DNA from: Symmetrospora coprosmae
Taxonomy: Eukaryota; Basidiomycota; Cystobasidiomycetes; Symmetrosporaceae
Assembly (NCBI GenBank): GCA_008802785.1
Contig: VUYT01000022.1
Span: 248,001-312,000 of the forward strand
Direction of reading: 5' to 3'
Length of the DNA: 64,000 nt
The position numbers were made by a program, and so were the translations under genes. Below, in pieces: positions 21,186-31,735 of the stretch. Under the pieces are notes generated by a model. It had not been told where the DNA came from, made no database searches, and saw only the letters and a list, made by a program, of their open reading frames with translations. Within the stretch, counting starts at the first letter, position 1. The number at the start of each line of letters is the position of its first letter.

Positions 21186-24100
21186 ATGTCAAAGTACAAG
21201 AAGCGCGTCATCAGCGAGTCGGACGATTCCGCTGACGAGGGGGACGACACCCCTCTGGCTTCTGCCGCTGGAGCTGGAGCTGGAGCTGGAGCTGGAGCTG
21301 CGGCTGTCCCTGCTGCCGCCACCGCGTCGACCACCGCGTCGACCACCGCGTCTACATCCACGTCGACCGGCATGCAGAAGACAGACAGCGCAGAGAGCAA
21401 TCACAACGCCGAGACTGTCGCGGATGGTGCTGCTATCCTCAAGGCAGCAGCGCATGACGGAAATGGGAATCAGGTGGGTTCATCTCGTGTCAAGCCGCTG
21501 TGCCTGGCTGTCCTCCGGGAGCGCGCGCGCGTGACGCGGTACGCGTAGAGCTGGGCCTGCCAAAGAAGAGCGAGCCTGCCATGCCAGTAAACGCCAGCTC
21601 AGGGATAGCAGGGCGTAGCATACTCACTGTTGTGCACATCCTGACCTTGTTCTCCATTCTCGTGCATCGCAGCCCACCCACTTGGAGGATGCCGAGGTGC
21701 GACACGAGATCGCTGCAGGCGGATTCCCTACCGACGTCCCCGCGGCGACAACAACCAACAGCACCAGCAGCCAGAAGCAGACACGGGCGAACGACGACGA
21801 AGACAGCGACGACGACAAGCCGCTCGCTTCGGCCAAGCCAGCCTCGGGCGCCCTGCCGAGCTTCAAGAAGAAGAAGCAGTCGAAGGATGAGAGCAGCACC
21901 AATGGCAAGAGCAAGAAGGACAAGCCAGAGTCAAAGAGCAAGGCGCCAAATACGCCCAAAGTCAAGAGGGAGGACAAGGATGGCGATGTCGCCATGTCCA
22001 GCGATGATGACAGGCCACTAGCTGCGAAAGCCAAGTCGAAAGGCCACGCCAACGGCAATGGCAAGAAGGCCTCACCTGGCAGTGGCGACAGCAGCGACGA
22101 TGACTACAAGCCTCTGGCAGCCCGGACCAACAAGCCGGACAGGGTCAAGAAGGGCAGCCAGGATATGGACGTCGACAGCGATGATGATGCGCCTCTAGCA
22201 GGCAAGGCGAAGAAGGCGGCCCCTGCCAAGAAGAGCAAGGCCAGCGATGACAACAAGCCGGCAAAGGGAAAGAAGCGGGCCAAGAAGGAGGACTCGGACG
22301 CAGAATCTGACTTTGCAGCGGATGGCGAGAGTGGCAAGGCAGCTGCAAAGCCGGCCAAGAAGCGGGTCAAGAAGGAGGAGTCTGCGTCGCCTGTCAAGAA
22401 GAGCACAACTGCAAAGGTCAAGAAGGAGGAGAAAGAGGGTTCGGCCACTCCTTCTGCCTCGACGAGCAAGGGAGACAAGAAGGGAAAGCAGAAGGCGAAG
22501 AAGGAGGAGGGCTCCCAGAACGGCTCGCAGGATGGCAGCGAGGACGAAGCTGGGTGGTGGGCTGCACACAACGTCGCCGGCGAGCAGGGAGTCGACTTCG
22601 AGGATGATGGACCAAAATGGACGACTCTGGAGCACAACGGCGTGCTCTTCGCACCACCTTATGTGCCTTTGCCGAAGAACATCAAGATGAAGTACGATGG
22701 TCAGTACTGTCCTGACGCCGAGATTAGATCTGCAGCTGCTGACGTGGCCGCGTCTTGCCACCACTTACAGGCAAGCCCGTTGATCTCCCGCCCGAGGCTG
22801 AAGAGGTCGCGACGTTCTTCGCTGCTATGCTCGAGACCGACCACGCTAAGGACGAAACCTTCCAGAGCAATTTCTACAAAGGCTTCACATATCTGGTCTC
22901 TGCCGTACACAGCGAGAGGAAGCCGGACGCGCCAAAGTACTTGCCTCGCAACGGCATCACAATCCCGCAGGACTTTGAGCTCGGCTTCCACAAGTGCGAC
23001 TTCCGCGACATGTACGAATACATTGAGGCTGATAAAGCCGCCAAGAAGAACATCTCGGCAGCCGAGAAGAAGAGGAACAAGGCGGAGAAGGACGAGGCGG
23101 AGAAGAAGTACATGACGTGTCTCGTCGACGGGCGAGAGGAGAAGGTCGGCAACTTCCGCCTCGAGCCGCCTGGCCTCTTCCGAGGGCGAGGCGAGCACCC
23201 GAAGAAAGGCACAGTCAAGGTGAGCGGGAGCCCTTCTGTCGCATAATACTCTGACGCTGATGCATCGTCCTCGCCGTTGCAGCAACGGATCCACGCAAAT
23301 CAGGTCACCATCAACATCGGCCCCGAGGCCAAGGTCCCAGAACCTCCGGCAGGCGAGCGGTGGAAGGAGGTCAAGCACAACAATACCGTGACATGGCTTG
23401 CCATGTGGAAGGAGAACATCAACAAACAGACAAAGTATGTCTACCTTGCGGCCGGATCATCGTGGAAGGGACAGAGCGACTTCAAGAAGTTCGAGAAGGC
23501 GCGACGGCTGAAGGTTAGTTGCGGGAACTGGCAGACTCATACATCAGTACGATGCTGACAGCACATCTACATCTCGCTAGAACCACATCGACGAAGTTCG
23601 CAAGAGCTACGAGGCGGACCTCAAGAGCAAGGAGATGCTGGTTCGGCAGCGGGCTGTGGCCGTGTACCTGATCGACCGCTTTGCCCTGCGAGTAGGCGGG
23701 GAGAAGGACGAGGAGGCGGAGGCAGACACGGTCGGCTGCTGCTCGCTGCGCTTTGAACACGTCACGCTGCGCGAGCCGAATTTCGTCACCTTTGACTTCC
23801 TCGGCAAGGACAGCATCCGCTTCTACCAGCCGGACAAGGAGGTCGACCTGCAGGTGTTCAAAAGCATGAAGAAGTTCAAGACTGGCGGCAAGGAAGGCGA
23901 TCAGCTGTTTGACCGCATTCAGCCCATGCTTCTGAACCAGTACCTGCAGAGTTTCATGAAGGGTCTCACTGCCAAGGTCTTTCGAACGTACAACGCCTCG
24001 ATCGTTCTTCAGCAGCAGCTCACGACGACGCCTGCGGACGCATCGATCGCCGACAAGATCCTGCACTACAACCGAGCGAATCGGCTCGTCGCCGAGTTGT

Positions 24101-25171
24101 GCAACCATCAGCGCGCAGCACCCAAGACGCACAGCCAGTCAATGGAGAAGCTGGCCGACAAGCTCAAGGCGGTGAAATACCAGCGGATGAAGCTGCGCTA
24201 CGCGCTCTGGGCCGTTGACGATGGCAACAAGAAGAAGCACAAGGAGTACCGTGACCTCGAGAGCGACCTCGACGATGACTGGATGGAGGCGCACGAGCTG
24301 GATCTCGTCGAGAAGGAGAAGGAGAAGATCCGCAAGAAGCACGAAAAGGCGAATGAGAAGCGCGCGGAAGAGGGCGAGGCCCCGCTCACGCAGAAGGAGC
24401 TCGATGAGCAGCTCGAGGGCGCGGACGAGATGGGCGAGCTCATCAAGGAGGAACGTGTCACAAAGAAGTAGGTTTTACCACCTTTCTTGGGCGAAGGTGG
24501 TGCCTACTTGCTCAAGGCTGTGACTGATTCTTTCGTGTGTCTGCTTGTGTCTGCCTCCGTCGCGCAGAGTCGAGCCCAAGAAATCGCAGACCACCGCAAA
24601 GATCCTCGAGGCGCTCGTCAAGATTGACCAGCGCATTGACGCTCAGAAAATCGCTGCTGTCGACAAAGAGGAAGGCAAAGAGATTTCGCTCACGACCTCC
24701 AAGATCAACTACATGGGTGAGCCCGAGCCCGGCTTGATTATGCAAGCTGTCGCTTCAGCGGTGTGGTGGCTAATGCATACCTGTCCGGCTGACGACGGAT
24801 GCCAGATCCACGAGTCACTGTATGTCGACCTTTCGATACGAGCGAGATTTGACGCACTGTCAGAGATAAGCTGACCTGACTTGGCTGCCCTCTACAGGTC
24901 GCCTGGTGCAAGAAGTACGGTGTCCCGCTCGAGAAGATGTTTGCCAAAACCCTGCGGACCAAGTTCGGTGAGCTGCATACCATCTTCTACTCCGTTGCGA
25001 CGACTCCCTGTGCTGACGGGTTCACGTTCCTGCCGCAGTCTGGGCGATGGAGGTCCCGGAGGACTGGCAGTTCGTGAGTAGCCGATCCCTGCCCTACCCA
25101 ATGTCTGCGGCTCCTCATACCCTACTAACTTTCCGCTGGTGTCCTCCCTCTCCCTCTCTCTCTCTCAGTAA
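21186..25171 (+). CDS. TOP1: DNA topoisomerase I (type IB)
   Basis: Relaxes supercoils ahead of replication and transcription forks. Exons: 21186-21473, 21673-22699, 22771-23219, 23283-23513, 23581-24467, 24568-24716, 24806-24819 (14 nt), 24898-24967, 25039-25073, then a last exon that begins with the stop codon TAA at 25169-25171; 1050 aa. The N-terminal 340 residues are acidic/Lys-rich with KxKKE blocks and nuclear-localisation-type KKR. The core includes [75 protein letters not shown]. The active Tyr is in [20 protein letters not shown], split by two introns. It ends [12 protein letters not shown], like the fungal C-terminus. The Ala/Gly tract near residue 35 comes from a GCTGGA repeat. 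Confidence 0.96.
21265..21301 (+). repeat. Hexanucleotide GCTGGA repeat inside TOP1 exon 1
   Basis: About five uninterrupted GCTGGA units coding for Ala-Gly, followed by imperfect 12-nt ACCGCGTCGACC units (Thr/Ala/Ser). Both lie in the disordered N-terminus and are probably length-polymorphic. Confidence 0.75.
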
Positions 25172-25694
25172 ATGCCGCTCGCATGCGGTCTTCCCGACAG
25201 TGTACACATGTCCACGCCGATCTCGCACCGCAGGCATCTCACCTATCATGCCTCGACGCACGTCAAGCTTCTACGCGCGCTACAAGACCTCGCCAGTTGG
25301 CCCGCCTGTACTACCTGACCTACTCTGACGCTTCGCAGTCTTCTGCCAGCGTCACTCAGCCCGCACTATCCGTTCACCCTTTTCGCTTTCTCGGACGCCG
25401 CACCGCACGACTCCCCCTTCACGCCACCATGCAAGCTACCTCAATAACTGGAGGCCCACGTTGTTGTCATCCTTCCAGTCGCCCTGCAGTCCTAGCGTGC
25501 ACTCTAGCATGACACCGTACTTCCTCCCTTTGCCCCCTTGCCGGGGCCGGAACAGCAACGCTGCAAACAGTCTCTGTGTCCGCTGATTGATGCGCGCTTG
25601 CGAACGTTCATTAAGCTACAGAATTGCTTATCTCGTCTGCCATGCGCTACACGTCGCACAAAATCTACACCACCGAAACGGAACGAGCCTGTGC
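25172..25694. other. Convergent 3' region of TOP1 and the DUF4336 gene
   Basis: About 520 bp between two convergent stops. A CT-rich run just upstream of 25168 is the pyrimidine tract of TOP1's last intron. I see no further gene. Confidence 0.4.
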
Positions 25695-26793
25695 CTAGGT
25701 CGTTTTCTTTGCCTGATCCTCGCCTAGGAAAGCCCTGTATGCGTCTCGCCAGCCCTTGTTTGCCGCTGGACCTTCTAGAACCTCTCCGTGGCAGGGGATG
25801 AGTCTCTTCATGTCGAGCGCTGCAATCTCCCTGGCTGCCTCTGTGAATTCGCGCGACTGGCCCTTTGCCTTGCTGAATGCCGAGACTGCGAGCCGGTGGA
25901 AGGCCGTATTGGGGCTCATCTGGCGCAGCATAAACTCTGGGATGGGCGTGAAGGCCTTCTGGTCGGCCGAGACGAGGTTGAAGAGCGCGTCGGCCTCGAT
26001 AACGGTCTTGCTCGGGCGGTGGTACCACACAATGTCCTATGGGCGGGGATAGGCGCGCAGGTCCATCAGCAAAATGCGGCGCAGGTGCGCTCGCGACGAG
26101 GGAGGCGCACCTCGTTCGGATGCCCTGTGAGCGGGATGGCGCGGAACTCGGCTGAGAGCTCGCTGTCGAGCGGCGCGTCCGGCAGGATAATGTCAAACTT
26201 GAGGTCCTTGCGCTTATCGACGAGCCCTTTTGGCCCGACGAGCTTTGCATGCGGGAACTCCTCCTTGAAGTGCTGTGGTGGCGAGAAGCAGACTCGGGAT
26301 TCTTTCAGCGGGCGTGTTCCCTGCCCGATACGCAATGGTAGGTGCACGTCGTCACCCACGCCTAGGAAGAGGTGGTGGACCGCATCGAGCGCAATGATGT
26401 GCGTCACGGTGGTCCCCATGGCCTTGAGCGCGTTGACGGACTCTGCGTCGTTAGGGGAGCTCGCAAAGAGGACGACATTGCCGGATGCGAGCTTTACTGC
26501 TGTGGATCTCCCTCCCAGTGCTGAGCCCGCAAGCAATGGCGTCAGTCTGCGCCAAACAGCTGGTAGGGCGCGCCGACTCATCTGGAATGAGGTTGAAGCG
26601 ATTGAAGGGGACGCTGAAGATGGTGACTGCCTCGTCGAGCTTGCGGATCTGCGAAATGGTGCCCGGTGAGCTCCATGTCAGCCTGTGTGGCGTCGGTCGG
26701 TTCGCAGTGCAATGACGCTGTGCGTGCGTGCGTGCGTGCGTGCCTGGCGGGTAGGGCAGCGCGAGCGAGCAATGGGAGGCTCACCTTGACCAT
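25695..26793 (-). CDS. DUF4336 family protein (metallo-beta-lactamase-like)
   Basis: Function unknown; the family resembles metallo-beta-lactamase folds. Exons: 26793-26785 (ATG GTC AAG only), 26648-26582, 26520-26111 and 26036-25695; 275 aa. Conserved text: EAVTIFSVPFNRFNLIP, GGRSTAVKLASGNVVLFASS, GTTVTHIIALDAVHHLFLG, FPHAKLVGPKGLVDKRKDL, then WYHRPSKTVIEADALFNL. The LDAVHHLFL His pair fits a metal site. The junction between exons 2 and 3 is odd: the only split that restores the family text (FNLIP then LGGRST) with a normal 61-nt length and a GACTGAC branch begins ATGAGT, not GTGAGT. A GTTTGG donor 22 nt further on would also keep frame but adds family-foreign residues. Confidence 0.8.
26721..26743. 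repeat. TGCG tetranucleotide microsatellite
   Basis: About five TGCG units inside intron 1 of the DUF4336 gene. Confidence 0.8.
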
Positions 26794-27075
26794 GGCTGCG
26801 GGGTATCGATGGTAAGCTGCAACTGGTCTTAGACGGCGGGATGTTGTAGAGAGAGTGGAGTGGAATGAGGCCAGTCTGTCGATTTCACGCGAGAGACTGT
26901 TCGAGTGTGGTCGATCGCGCTACAGTATGTCATCGCCCCTGTCCTGGTTTCCCGCAGTGACAGTCTGTCTCCCCCCTTTGACCCTCCCAGATACACAAGA
27001 GAGCAGAGAGATCTGCCATAGAGAGTTCAGTTTCATCAGCAGTCTATAGACAGAGTCAGACTTCATACCGCAACA

Positions 27076-28995
27076 ATGACCTCGTCGCCCTCGTCCCGCT
27101 CCGTCCTGCTCAGAATCCCAAACGCCAAGGCATCGAGGGTGTCGCAACTGGGAGGGAGCACCACCAGCGAGACGTTTCTCGCACTTGGAGATCTCACAGT
27201 CTACCAAGTCCAGTACACTGGATCTGGATCTGGATCTGCGTCTGCCTCTCCGTCGTCCTCCAAACCGCGTTCACTCCCACCTCCGGTCCCAACGGCGACC
27301 CGTCCCACCGTGGACACCGCGGGTCTCGGACAGCAGCAGCAACAGCAGGCACCACCTGCCTACTATGCGCAATCACCTTCCACATACTCGCCGGTAGCGG
27401 GCACGTCTAGACCCGTCCCGCCTGCCCCTGCACCGCTCGACATTCCCCAGCCGAGCGGGTACGGCGTTAACAGCAGCCTGAGCCCAGGAGGAGGGGCACG
27501 CTCGCCGCAGCGCGCACCGTCTCCAGGCAGCCAGCGCACAGGTGGGGGAGCAGGTCTCCTCCTAGCAGTGCGGACAGCAGAGTTTCCCATCTCCACCACG
27601 ACGACTACGAGCTTCCAGGCGCCAAACACGTATATCTTGCAGAACGGCGAGGGGTACGCGGTAAAGATCGAGCTCGAGCTGCCCCGCAATGGCTCGCACG
27701 AGATCCTCGACAACCTCCTCCGCAAGTACGCCAATCTCGGCGGGACAAGTACAGGAATGTCGCGCGCCTCCTCGGCGTCCGGATCAGAGACGGGCTACAG
27801 CACACCAGAGATCAACCCGCAGGACTACCGCGGCTCGCTGCTCCTCATTGACGAAACGACGGGCAAGGTCCTCGGCCCTCTGAACCAGCAGATGAACGTC
27901 GATGAATCGTCGCGCATCACGTCGTCCGAGCAGCCGGGCCAGATGTCCTCGCAAGATCCTGTCGTCGTCCAGTTCGGCGGGACAAACTCGGTCACGGGCG
28001 AGGCAGAGGTAAAAGTCTCGGCGTTTGACGACGTCACACGCAACTATGGCAAGTCGGACAGCAAGATGATTGGAGCGGCAGAGTATGTCAGCAGGGGCAT
28101 CCTGTTCGCTGCAGAGTATGGCGCAAACTACACAAGCAAGGCTGCGAGCGACTACAAAGCGAGGACGAAAGCCACAGACACGCCGCTCGTCTTCAGTCCG
28201 ACGACAAAGAAGAGGTGAGAGCCGGCGCGTTCGGACGGAGCCCCAATTCAGGTAGAGACGCCGGGGAGCTCATTTGCAGGCCTCTTCTGCACCCTTTTCC
28301 TATCCTCCAGTGTTGCGGTTGTCGCCAAGGGCACCGAGCAAGCCGCAGCTTTCACACGAGGCGCAGTTAACTTTATCGCCGGCAAAGCGGAGCAGCTCGG
28401 CTCGTACGCCGCCAATAGCGGGTCTGACGGGCTGAAGAAGATTGGGATCGGCGGCGGGAGCGGCGCGTCCGACCCGAACTCTGGGTGGAAGGGCACGCTG
28501 CGCGCTGGAATCGTGGCGTTCAGCACGCTCGCCGAGGGCGTCGAAAAGGGCGGCAAGCACTTTCTCGAGACGGGCCGGCAGAGCACAAATACGGTCGTGC
28601 AGCACCGGTACGGCGACGAGGCGCGCGACCTCACCGACAACATCACGAGTGCCGGCTCGAATGTTGTCCTCGTGTACGTGGACGCCCGGGGCGTCATGCA
28701 CCGCGCCCTGCTCAAGCGTGTGGGGAAAGGCGCGCTCAGCGCAAAGATGAAGGATGGCCGCGAGGTCGTCCTCGACGACTCGGGGATGGATGGACAGCAC
28801 ACGCGCAGAGACGAGAAGGGCAACCTGATTGTCGTCGACGAGGCGCAGGACACCGGCTACCAGGTCAACCCGCAGGGCGGAGCGAGCTATGCCGGAGTGG
28901 GGCGGGCGACGTCCACGGCACTGGATGGGCAGCAACAACAAGGCATACACCGGAGGCCGCCGGCACCGCCAGCGCCGAGTATGCGTTTTGCTTGA
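27076..28995 (+). CDS. Spartin/senescence-domain protein
   Basis: The spartin (SPG20)/plant senescence domain acts at lipid droplets and endosomes in other eukaryotes. Exons 27076-28214 and 28311-28995 give 607 aa. The N-terminal portion starts SVLLRIPNAKASRVSQL and is rich in Pro/Ser/Gln up to about residue 170. A globular part follows (VRTAEFPISTTTTTSF, YILQNGEGYAVKIELEL). The senescence domain proper begins at SRGILFAAEYGANYTSKAAS and continues past the intron as VVAKGTEQAAAFTRGAVNFI, AFSTLAEGVEKGGKHFLE, and TGRQSTNTVVQHRYGDEARD. The C-terminal basic/Gln stretch is variable. It is divergent from the DUF4336 gene (282 bp between starts). Confidence 0.82.
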
Positions 28996-29426
28996 AGGGT
29001 GCTTCCGCACGAGGGCCGCGCCTGCAAAACTATCTCGCCCTGTTCCAGCATCTATCCCATCGCATCTATGCAATACACGGCTATCGTTCCCGCCGCGAAC
29101 TGAATCAACTCTGATGAAGCGTGTTGGCGAGTTCGTGTCTGACAAGCTAACAGACTGTCCAAATGACCGATCTTCCATCCAGTTTCGGCACTTTTCCAAC
29201 CTCTACAAACCTTCCAGCTCTGACCCTAGACTCAGCCTGTAACCTGTCGGCGTGATGCTTGGGGTCGTGTGGTTACAATTCCGTAAGTTTTGTCTCGCAA
29301 GCCTCGACCATGTCAGGGAGAAGACCAGGCATGTGGCTCAGCGGCTTCCTGGTCGCTAGTGTTCACACTCTACCGGTCACGGTCGAGCGCACCTGAGATG
29401 AGCGCTGCTTGATTGCACGTCCCTCC
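28996..29426. other. Convergent 3' region
   Basis: About 430 bp between the spartin stop and the putative stop of the next minus-strand gene; nothing recognised. Confidence 0.35.
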
Positions 29427-31101
29427 CTACTTCGGCTGACCGCTTGGTCTGCGGTCTTCATTCGATGACGTCTTTTCCCGTCCTGGTTCGATGACGTCTT
29501 TTACACAGACTTCCTTGATTCGGAGGTGCCAGTCGAGCGCGACATACTCGGAGAGGGTGATAGTAAGTGTTTAGCACGTCGAGCGCATGTTGCATGTCGG
29601 GTAGATGATTCAGGAGCTCCGTTAGAGCTAGGCCCCAGATGCGCGGAGCACCGGCAGGTGCAGACAGCACGCGCAGGCGAGCGATGGTCGTTTCTCAGCT
29701 TGGCTGTGATACAATGAATGAGGCATGCAATCAGCGTCGTTCGGGTGTGTTTCTGCAGTGGGGCATCCCGACTCACTCCTGCAACCAGTGCGGGATCCCT
29801 CTGCAGCCGCCAGAACCCCAGATCCTTCAGACCTCCCGGGTGATAATTGTGTTCAACGATGAAGGCCATATTGCGCGCTTCCTCGGGTGTCCCCCAGGGC
29901 TTGCCCGGCTGGGAGGCGTGCAGTGTCCGATTGCCCGTGAGCTCGATCCCGCCCGACGGATGATCCCGTCGACCAGCTTCTCTGCGTTTCGCATTACTTA
30001 TGCAAGTCCCTCTAAGTCAGTCGAGATTTACCCGCATCCGAAATACACGACTCGGAGGGAGCAGCCAACCTCACTCGTTGTAGCCAGGAAGCTTGAACAG
30101 CCAGTCCGCCCTATAGCGGAGTACAGCATGGCTAACGACCTCTCCGAGAATCTTGTCGGCGGCAAGCACCTGCGCTGCTGTAGTCTCCGAATCTTGCTCG
30201 TCTGATGTGCCGAGCTGCTGCTTGACTACCACGCCTGGACCGCATCGTTCGGCTCGGCGCAGGGCCTGATAGAGGCGCTCATGGATGGGCAAGATCAGAT
30301 CTTTGTCGCCGCCTTGTAGCACAATGCGCAGAGTAACTAGATTACCATCCTCGTCCCAGCGGAGAGTAGCTCTCTTTACTCGCTCTGATATTCCGATGCC
30401 GATTTTCTCTTGTCCAAGATTATGGAAGCGTTTTGCAATCGTTTCCATCTGGTCTACGAGTGAGCCGACATATCCACGATGGAGCGGATACAACTCATCG
30501 CCGCCGCTCTTTCCGGATTTGACGCGGAATCCTTGACGGCTTGCAGGATCTGAGATCCAAGGCAGGGTAGCCGGCAAGCTTCCAGTACCTGGTAGCCTGC
30601 TGGTTTCCCGTCTTCTTCTTGCCCTTGTAGATCCTGCCTCCACAGTGGATCTGCAAGGCCGTACAAGATGTCGTAGGCGTTCGCGGACTTCTCGACGCGG
30701 GAGTCCGAAGTGATCTAGTGTGGAACCGTCGGGCTGGAAACTGCGGGTCTGGTTGGTAGTGACGTTCACAGCCGATCATGGGGCTGCGAACGTATCTCTC
30801 GACGCTTGATGGAGAAACCGTAGATCCAAGGCCTTGATGTATTGTACCATGGCGTGATGCAGCAGATGCGCCCCCATGACGGCGTCTCGAGCAGGGACAA
30901 CGGCAGCAGTGATCCTATCTCGTAGTTCGCGTACAAACTATTGCGTGAACGAAGCGAAGTTGCTATCAATCTTGCGCCGGAGATCATGAGGGGCACCCGA
31001 TGTTCGCGAGACCCGCTGGCTGATGGTCGTGGGAGGCATTGATCCGATGAATGGCGGATGTCGCCAATTGAGCGGGTGCCGCATTCGCGCCTCGAGAGCA
31101 T
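29427..31101 (-). CDS. Hypothetical protein, 3' part poorly resolved
   Basis: I do not recognise this protein. Four exons join in frame: 31101-30997, 30937-30792, 30740-30075 and 29996-29777. Readable text includes RELRDRITAAVVPARDAVMG, QYIKALDLRFLHQASRDTF, LYPLHRGYVGSLVDQ, GQEKIGIGISERVKRATLRW, LILPIHERLYQALRRAE, RYRADWLFKLPGYN, IELTGNRTLHASQPGKPW, and AFIVEHNYHPGGLKDLGFWR. Codon-like conservation and consistent phases support a real gene. The end is unclear. One solution splices 29777 to about 29585 and reads YVALDWHLRIKEVCVKDVIE to a TAG at 29427. An attractive open stretch in between (LRVLSAPAGAPRIWGLAL) is then skipped; reading it as exon needs an in-frame TGA and a frame change, so the 3' part may be decayed. 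Confidence 0.5.
29461..29503. repeat. Two direct copies of a TTCGATGACGTCTTTT motif
   Basis: A 16-nt motif containing the palindrome TGACGTCA-like core occurs twice, 26 nt apart, near the 3' end of the preceding hypothetical gene. The core resembles an ATF/CREB site, but the position is at a gene end. Confidence 0.5.
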
Positions 31102-31735
31102 AGCCTGTTCAGCTGTAGGTCCGAGAAGCCTCGGAGATGGCGCTCCCTTAAACGCGCGCAATAGAGAGAGAAAGGAGATAGCGCAGAGGGGGACTTCGCT
31201 TTTATAGCAGTCAGATCTTCCATCACCGTGGAGGACAAGTTAGCGCCGTCTTGCGAGCGAAGGGTCATGGGCCGGACAGCCTGCAGGATTGCTGGTAGGC
31301 CTGCGCAAGTGGGCTCAGCTGACTAGTTAGGCAGCGGCGATGGTGAAAGCTTAAGCAAAGCGCACGTAACGACGTCACGCGGAGCGCTATAGCACGCGCA
31401 ACGTCAGCTGACTCGCTTAGCCATTACCGGCGCTAAGCAGCAGCCTGCACAATGCGAGAGGTGGTCACAGGCCTGCAACACCCGGAGCACACGTGCGAAA
31501 GGTCCGGCCGCGAACTTCTCGGACTGGCTCAACAGGTCAGAAGACAGTCAGACAAGACCTGCATTAGTGTGGCACGTCGCTTGCTGCATCAGATGCCAGA
31601 CCGATGTCAGATGCGGTGAAGGTTATTCTGTAGTGAAAGGGATCCTGCAGCGACCGCCTGAAGGGCATTGGCTCGGGGTATATCGTTGCATCGCGACATG
31701 GTATAGCGAGACCAGCTCGCCGCCTATGAATTTGC
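31102..31735. other. Intergenic region with two TCAGCTGACT copies
   Basis: About 630 bp upstream of the hypothetical gene starting at 31101. It holds two copies of TCAGCTGACT (about 31316 and 31403), an E-box-like palindrome. A minus-strand ATG at 31268 opens a frame that does not join the downstream exons. Confidence 0.4.

Noticed and set aside
21164-24461. Long minus-strand open frames across TOP1
   Set aside because: Mirror frames of a GC-rich, Lys/Glu-rich coding region; low-complexity Ser/Leu text with no family likeness.
30984-31268. ATG-initiated minus-strand frame at 31268 as the start of the hypothetical gene
   Set aside because: It does not reach any donor in the phase needed for the next exon; the frame from 31101 does.
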